A stretch of DNA of 64,000 bases from Streblospio benedicti (Eukaryota > Annelida > Polychaeta > Spionida > Spionidae): contig CM032669.1 of the NCBI GenBank assembly GCA_019095985.1, forward strand, positions 33,751,008 through 33,815,007. The letters are read 5' to 3'. This document shows, one piece after another, positions 58,515 through 64,000 of this stretch (positions are counted from its first letter, which is position 1; every line of letters starts with the position of its first letter). The position numbers were made by a program, and so were the translations under genes. The notes under the pieces were generated by a model. It ran no database searches, was not told where the DNA came from, and worked only from the letters and a program-made list of their open reading frames with translations.

Positions 58515-58629
58515 ATGTTGATGAAATGAAGAATACAAGTGAATAATAAAGCACATTGGAAGTTAAAGGATGATAGTTATCACTCATGGTCGACACGTCC
58601 AGGATCAACTCACACGTTTAACATGGTGG
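58178..58629 (+). mobile_element. LTR-like segment with TATA and PBS-like border (candidate)
   Basis: Starts TGATATGACATG, has GTGTATATAACC near 58313 as a TATA box, and ends TTTAACA followed by TGGTGGCAGCGGTG, resembling a primer-binding site. No second LTR was found. It is a candidate relic of an LTR element, possibly with the block at 59000-60900 as its remnant interior. Confidence 0.35.
58428..58512. repeat. (AT)n microsatellite
   Basis: About 42 AT dinucleotides, inside the LTR-like segment. Confidence 0.95.
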
Positions 58630-58999
58630 CAGCGGTGTAAGTGATTACACCAGCGATACAGCCGACGACCTAAGAGTAAGGAGAGACTGAGTGTAAGTAT
58701 TTCACGACCTATCAGTCAAAACAAAGACACGTGTGCGCAAGTACTGGAATGTTCAAAGGTCAATCACAAATGCGGATGGCTGCCGATTGGTTGTCCAGCC
58801 CCGTAGCGGCAAAACTGGGCGATTGTACTATACAGTATAGCCGGTATTTCGAAATCATCAGTCGATTGACTGGTGACAGTGCAGTAAGACATGTTGGCGG
58901 ATTTGCTGTATTTGTTGTTTATTGCAGATTGTTGTGGATTTCATCACTCCGAGGTGCACAGTTAACCCTTGTTGCATTGTAGGTAGGATTCTGGGGACC

Positions 59000-61100
59000 T
59001 TCATCTGCTCCAGAAGACGGGCGTAGGGGGCTGGGCCAGTCGTCATGGCTGACCTAGGCCATGATGAGGCATCCAGGGGGTGGGTCTCGGCCCACTTCCC
59101 CCCTAGCACGTGTGCAGGAGGAGTCGGGGGCCAGCGATAGAGTCAACCTACCGGATGGATGATGTTCAGGAGGCTGAAGGGGATGATGTGCTGTTCGCAC
59201 GGATCACCGACCTGATGCAGGGAATCGGCGACAGCAGGGCAGTTCCAACTGTGCCTGACGACGAGGCTGCTAGATGTGATGAGGACGTCGACACTGTCAT
59301 GAGGGAGGAAGAGCCATCCTGTAGCTGGGCGCACAACGTGCAGCAGGCGGAGGAGGAGGAAGAAATGGGGGGGTGATTCTAGGCGTCCCCTTGCCCGAAG
59401 CCTGATATGCCGAGGCCAACAGGTGATGGGCGGGCGGATCAATAGGCGGAAGAAGAGTTTGTGTTTCTCCGCACTGAGCACACTGCCTTGGAAAAGGAGC
59501 TCATAACGGAGAGTCCAACTGGGCTTGGGATCGCGTTGGTCTCGACCAACAGCTCCCACACAGACCCAAGAGAGGTGACGACTACAAAGCAAAGCCGATC
59601 GCCTGAGCGCCGAAAGAGATGGCGCTCGAAGGAGAGCAACGTCCTGGAAGCGAATTAGAAGCTTTGCAAGGCAGCAACAAGCAGCTTGTCGGCGGAAGCT
59701 CAGGCTGTCAGCGATGAGCTTGTGGCGTCGTGGATGAAGTAAGGACAATGGAGGCCGAACTGGCATCATTGAAAGCGGCTTGGCCTCATACTCGATCCCG
59801 CACGGGAGTTTGCGGTGAGTCACACCTCATCAAAAAGTGGAGCTGCAGTGGTTGTCGAGGGGGAGCTGGTTCGTGCCGATGGTGCAACCGCCGACTTTTG
59901 GGCAGCTGATTGGAGGGGCCCTACAGGAGCTGATGAGCGACCAGCGTGATGAGATCGCGAATGCGTGCGAAAATGCTCACCGCTCACAAGAAGGCTGTCC
60001 CTGAGTTCGACGTGCATTCAGCTGTCTAAACCTGTGTACGAGAGTGGCGAGAGTTGGTTACTGGGCTCGAGGATTTCATGCGGCGCATCTGGCCCCTCAT
60101 CTCCCCCAGCACTACTTCCGCAGAGGTATCTCTAGGGACCCAAGGCAGCATCTGAGAGCCTCCCACTTCCTGCATTGTGCGAGCTCGGCTCGGGCATGGG
60201 GCGGCGGAGACACTCAGCCGACAGGAGTTGGCGCTTGCACAGCAAGAGGCCAAGCTCAACAAATAGTTTGCACAACAATGGACAAAACCGACATAGATCG
60301 CATGCATCGGCAAAGGCAGGAAGAATGCGGACAACATTGGGTGAGATGTCGTCAACCTTTCAGGGATTGATCGACAGCTTGTGCGACATGTCACTGCAGA
60401 TCCAGTCAGCGGGAGGAGGGGATCTGGCAGTCCACAGGTGGCATTAGAATCTGCCGCATCAGAACAGGAGCTGGGCGTATCTACCATTGTTTCCAGAACA
60501 TCGGGCGCATCAGACTCCGTACAGATGAGGAGAAGGTCGAAGCAGCCGGGGGCAGTTGGGTACATTGGTGGCGGCGGTGGGGTCAAGGCCTGACCACGCG
60601 TCCTCGCAACTCTCAGCTCAAGCTTCGCCCAGACAGAGTTGTTTGTCCTGCTCAGTAGAAATGTGGACATGGCGTCTGACACCCGGGGGGTCAAACTGTC
60701 GCTCCCCTGCGCATTTACCAGGAAGCAGCGACATGGCTGCCCCAGCGAAAACCCACCGGCTGAGTGAAGAGGAATCCTGTCCCTTCAGCAGCAGCAGGGA
60801 GGGCAAGGCTCGTTCCTCCAAGGGCGGCAGTTCCAAGTCTGGGACACCGTCCTCTTCAGCTAAGCAGTGAGCCCGGGTTGGGGAAGGGCATATCACGCCA
60901 ACTGACGGGTTGTAGGTGGTATGTCTTGGCGTGGGGCGGGACCTTTGGGTGTTGGCCGGGTTTGCCCAGCAACGCCCGGCGGGCTTGGTGAAATCTTGGT
61001 GGCTGGGACACCAATGGGTAAGGGGGTCCTCACAGGCGGTGGGCCAGTTACCACCCCCGTCTGTAGTTGGGCTTTTTGAGTCCAAGTCTGACCTACAGTG
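59000..61100 (+). mobile_element. GC-rich retroelement-like block, broken (candidate)
   Basis: This 2-kb block is much GC-richer than its surroundings. Plus-strand pieces such as FARITDLMQGIGDSRAVPT, ALAQQEAKLN and STFQGLIDSLCDMSLQIQ look like a coiled-coil structural ORF of a retroelement. Long minus-strand frames over the same DNA are GC-driven shadows. It appears old and broken many times; the family is not identified. Confidence 0.3.
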
Positions 61101-61659
61101 GCTTTCGTATTACTTGCCGTCGGGCTAATCTTACTCTACACGGTACACCATCCGACATGGTAGCTGGCGGCCCCTCCATGTAGTTTGGCCCTATTCTTGT
61201 GTAAGCCCTCTTCCAATTTTCCCTACCCGTTTTGTTAATAAGTCGCGGATCCTGTTACCCCCTCCTACATTCTAACTGTGTTCACAGTCCTGCTGCGTTT
61301 TACTTTTACACCAGGTGGAAGTTCGGGGAGATTGTTTTATATATTTTCAGGTGCTCGGGCGCAGCAAGTGTGAAAGACGGACCAAGTGTGCGACCCAGTG
61401 TCGCAGTGTTTAGCATCCGCTTGCAGACTTAACCGGGATTCAGTCGTGGCAGTCCCCGAACAATGGAGTGCGAGGAGAGAGGGTGATGTGCCTGAGTGCT
61501 GCCCAGCGGCGTGTACACTTTGGATACTTTTACTGTTTTCGTTTAATGTGTAGCTCACATGCAGGTAGGCTATACCCATACACGCGGTGTAGTCCTATCT
61601 CCATGGGACCTGGGGGAATGTGTAACGAAACTAGTTCTCAGTAGGTCTCCAGTGTGCGA

Positions 61660-62050
61660 GGTTGCAGCAACCTCACAGAGTATAAAGTAGTTATATGTAA
61701 GTTTCACTGGACTATGTAATATTATCCTCTTTGTTACACACACCTTGTTGTTGTTCTTTCTTAAGCCCACTTTAGGATTAGGGACTCAGTACACTATAGA
61801 ACTGAGATTCAGCCATCAGTTTCCTTGTAGACACTAGTCGGATAGCATGTAGGCTGGTAACCTTTTCCTTCGGGATAGGCCCTCTTTACTTATCTGATAG
61901 GGCTAGCCGGTGGCGACCCCCCTCCTCACAGCGCCTGGGACTGCATGGCTTCGTAAAGGAGACGTCCTGATCGTTGCGTGTCAGCACCAGTGCAAAGTCC
62001 CTCCGTAGGGGTCCATCATTGAAACCCGGCTTGTTAGGCACCAGGCACTT
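61660..62050 (-). repeat. Long dispersed repeat, inverse of 49920-50300
   Basis: Minus-strand text AAAGAGGGCCTATCCCG, AGGTTACCAGCCTACATGCT, GTCCCTAATCCTAAAGTGGG, GGTGTGTGTAACAAAG and CATAGTCCAGTGAAACTTAC is collinear with 49920-50300. Divergence of roughly a quarter of positions suggests an old family. Confidence 0.6.
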
Positions 62051-62434
62051 GCCCAGTACGCTGGACGGTGGCCTGTAAGTGGGGTACCAGTTAACACAAC
62101 GAGGAGTAGTAAGGGAACCAACATCGTCTAGGAGTCAGCCGTCCGTCCCGCATCTCGAGCTCATGCTCGTGTTTACGCCAATCCCAGCACAGAGCGTGGT
62201 CCAGCTACCGCTGGGTGTCGCGACCGACTCCACTATGTTTACAAAAAGACATTATAAATATGGATACTCTGATATTGGCCGATTGTAGCTCTGGGTAGGG
62301 GTGCAATTGTCTATGAGCGCTTTTGTGCTTCACACTCAGTACTGGAGTGTATATGTGCCAGTTTGAGCAGTGTAAAAATTGTGAGAAAAGGGTAACTGTT
62401 GCAAACCTTTATATTAGAGGTTCTAGTAAGGTAG

Positions 62435-62720
62435 TTGTAAATGTAAATGTGTGGTTCATAGTTGTGATCCAAGTCTTGCTCTCACGATTTTACATCTTAC
62501 ACCAGGTCATTGACACACTTATGCTAATTACTCACTGTCACTCACTAACACTTTCAACTCAATGACCTGTACCTAATTAAAGTGCCAAGGTGCCACAGAG
62601 TTGCGTGCAACTATTTAGATATGTGTTTCTACCCCACAAACAAGAGCTGACTGGCAAGTGAACCCATGATCTTCTGGTCACAAGTCTAAACTGCCTATTC
62701 ACTCAGGCAAAAGAAACCCA
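62435..62720 (-). mobile_element. tRNA-derived SINE (second family), older copy
   Basis: Aligns with 52660-52890: AAATGTAAATGTGTGG, TTACACCAGGTCATTG, then GAACCCATGATCTTCTGGTC and AACTGCCTATTCACTC. The tRNA-like head is more decayed here. Confidence 0.65.
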
Positions 62721-63769
62721 ATCTAGTAGATGCTGTAGATACCGAACATTGGCTGCAGGATTACACGGTGTTATGAAGTGCAGGATATCACATATTGACC
62801 GACACTGGGCTACAATGTATAAGTAGTAAGGCTGCGGGCTAATAGGCTAATAATAGTATCAAGACAGGGAACGTGCCATTGCATAAAGATTGATACTGGT
62901 TTAGATTGGGAATGTGTGTGTTCGTTCTGGGAGATTAAGCAGAGGCTCGGCGTCCGCCCATGCACATATGACTGGGTCTGTATCATGGACCAGGGAAATG
63001 ATGCATTCCATTCCAAGAAATCTTCCAAAAAAACTTTACATAACCTTTCGATAATTTCACACTTGGTGGAAGACAAGGATCCTGGGTGCCACGATCAAGC
63101 CACAGGGTAGTTTCCCTAGTAAGAATTCCGAAAAGAGTGGGGGGAATTTCCCCTTCCCTTTTAAAAGAAANNNNNNNNNNNNNNNNNNNNNNNNNNNNNN
63201 NNNNNNNNNNNNNNNNNNNNNNNNNNNNNNNNNNNNNNNNNNNNNNNNNNNNNNNNNNNNNNNNNNNNNNTATTATTATTTATATTTTATGTTTATTAAA
63301 AAAAGACTGGAGAAAAATCATCAGCATATTTTGCAAAACAATCCATCATTAATATGTACCGTGTAATGTTACTTCCAAATGTGAAAAAAAACAAGCGTAT
63401 ATTCACAAAAACACAAACTGAACCGAATAATCACCGGGGGGAACAAACTTCCCTTTTATATTGCCACTGGGTGGTTTTGTAAAGAGTTCCCACCCTTCCC
63501 GGAATTCGGGAAAACATAGGGTAAATAGAAATTTACTTCCCAACCGGGAAAAGCCACTGAAATCGAATAAAAAGTGAAACAGTATGGGAAAAAACCTTAA
63601 TTTTGACACATTAATTGAATAATCGTGCATATTTTCCTTCACCTACGGATTACATGGATGCGGCCATGTTTAAATGTACTTTGATTGAGTGGCGCACCAA
63701 CAAATCTTGCACCCATCACAGGTTGACACGTGGCAAACTCAATTGATTGAAATGATAATTATTGAACAG
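62721..63769. other. Intergenic DNA around the last gap
   Basis: No gene seen. Both sides of the gap have runs such as GTGGGGGGAATTTCCCC and CCCACCCTTCCCGGAATTCG that look like poor base calls. Confidence 0.35.
63171..63270. other. Assembly gap (100 N)
   Basis: Exactly 100 N. Confidence 0.99.
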
Positions 63770-64000
63770 GTGATGGTCACTTTGAAATGAACCTGATGAA
63801 AGCATTCATGGAATTGAACTGGGATGTATGCATGGAATCGATGGCAAAGAGGATGGGATGGAGGTCTGACGCTGCACTGGCATCAGCAAAGAAGTGCCAT
63901 GACAATCACAAGACATGGCAATTATTGCTAACTTTCCATTTGGGTACAATGATGGAATTGGTGGTTCCATATGTGAGAAGTGTTATTGGGACTGATGATA
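63770..64000 (+). CDS. Partial open frame at the window edge
   Basis: After ATTATTGAACAG, a possible acceptor, the frame stays open to the window end: DGHFEMNLMKAFMELNWDVC, MESMAKRMGWRSDAALASAK, KCHDNHKTWQLLLTFHLGTM. It has the look of a conserved protein with Cys/His (KKCHDNHKTWQ) and resembles, from memory, uncharacterised multi-copy proteins of cnidarians and molluscs, which may be transposon-derived. A stop lies just upstream in frame, consistent with an intron border. Confidence 0.4.

Noticed and set aside
59143-59823. 226-codon minus-strand frame
   Set aside because: Low-complexity Leu/Arg/Ser translation in a GC-rich block; the plus strand shows more protein-like pieces. It is a shadow.
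60026-60694. 222-codon minus-strand frame
   Set aside because: Same GC-rich block; no domain, biased composition, overlaps plus-strand pieces resembling a coiled-coil ORF.
60618-61085. 155-codon minus-strand frame
   Set aside because: GC-driven open frame without recognisable sequence.

Overview
The window is eukaryotic. Its genes are split by GT-AG introns, spaced widely in AT-rich DNA, and surrounded by LINE, Penelope-like, SINE, MITE and LTR-element remains. The mix (Penelope-like GIY-YIG elements, a K02A2.6-type Gypsy integrase, pogo transposase, fold-back MITEs) and the protein style suggest a marine invertebrate, such as a lophotrochozoan or invertebrate deuterostome. The sequence does not settle the species. 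Three 100-base N runs (37269-37368, 49812-49911, 63171-63270) mark scaffold gaps, and sequence at the left edge and near some gaps looks noisy.

The left half carries three well-supported plus-strand genes. IPMK (inositol polyphosphate multikinase) has exons from 4885 to 8508; its 5' end is not resolved. NOL12 (nucleolar RRP17/Nop25-family protein) is complete in five exons, 11824-20762. A lysosomal-type alpha-L-fucosidase of family GH29 spans 23450-33330.

The fucosidase is the most striking object. It has three different first exons (23450, 25132, 25928), each with its own start codon, signal peptide and N-terminal catalytic segment, and all ending in the same splice phase. It also has three copies of an internal 98-nt exon (28914, 29456, 30116). 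Because 98 is not a multiple of 3, only one copy can be used per mRNA without breaking the frame. Together they could give nine enzymes that differ in fucose-pocket residues and in the loop bearing the proposed acid/base.

The right half (37-64 kb) is mostly mobile-element debris: Penelope-like pieces in both orientations, a Gypsy integrase fossil, a second integrase fossil, a pogo-like transposon, LINE pieces, SINEs and a GC-rich block with retroelement character. Host signals among them are two exons of an unrecognised membrane protein (47484-48033), a poly(A)-tailed retrocopy of a DUF1771/Smr-domain gene (about 46630-47421), two terminal exons of an unrecognised minus-strand gene (53377-54055), a possible minus-strand last exon at 40266-40410, and an open frame running off the right edge from 63770.
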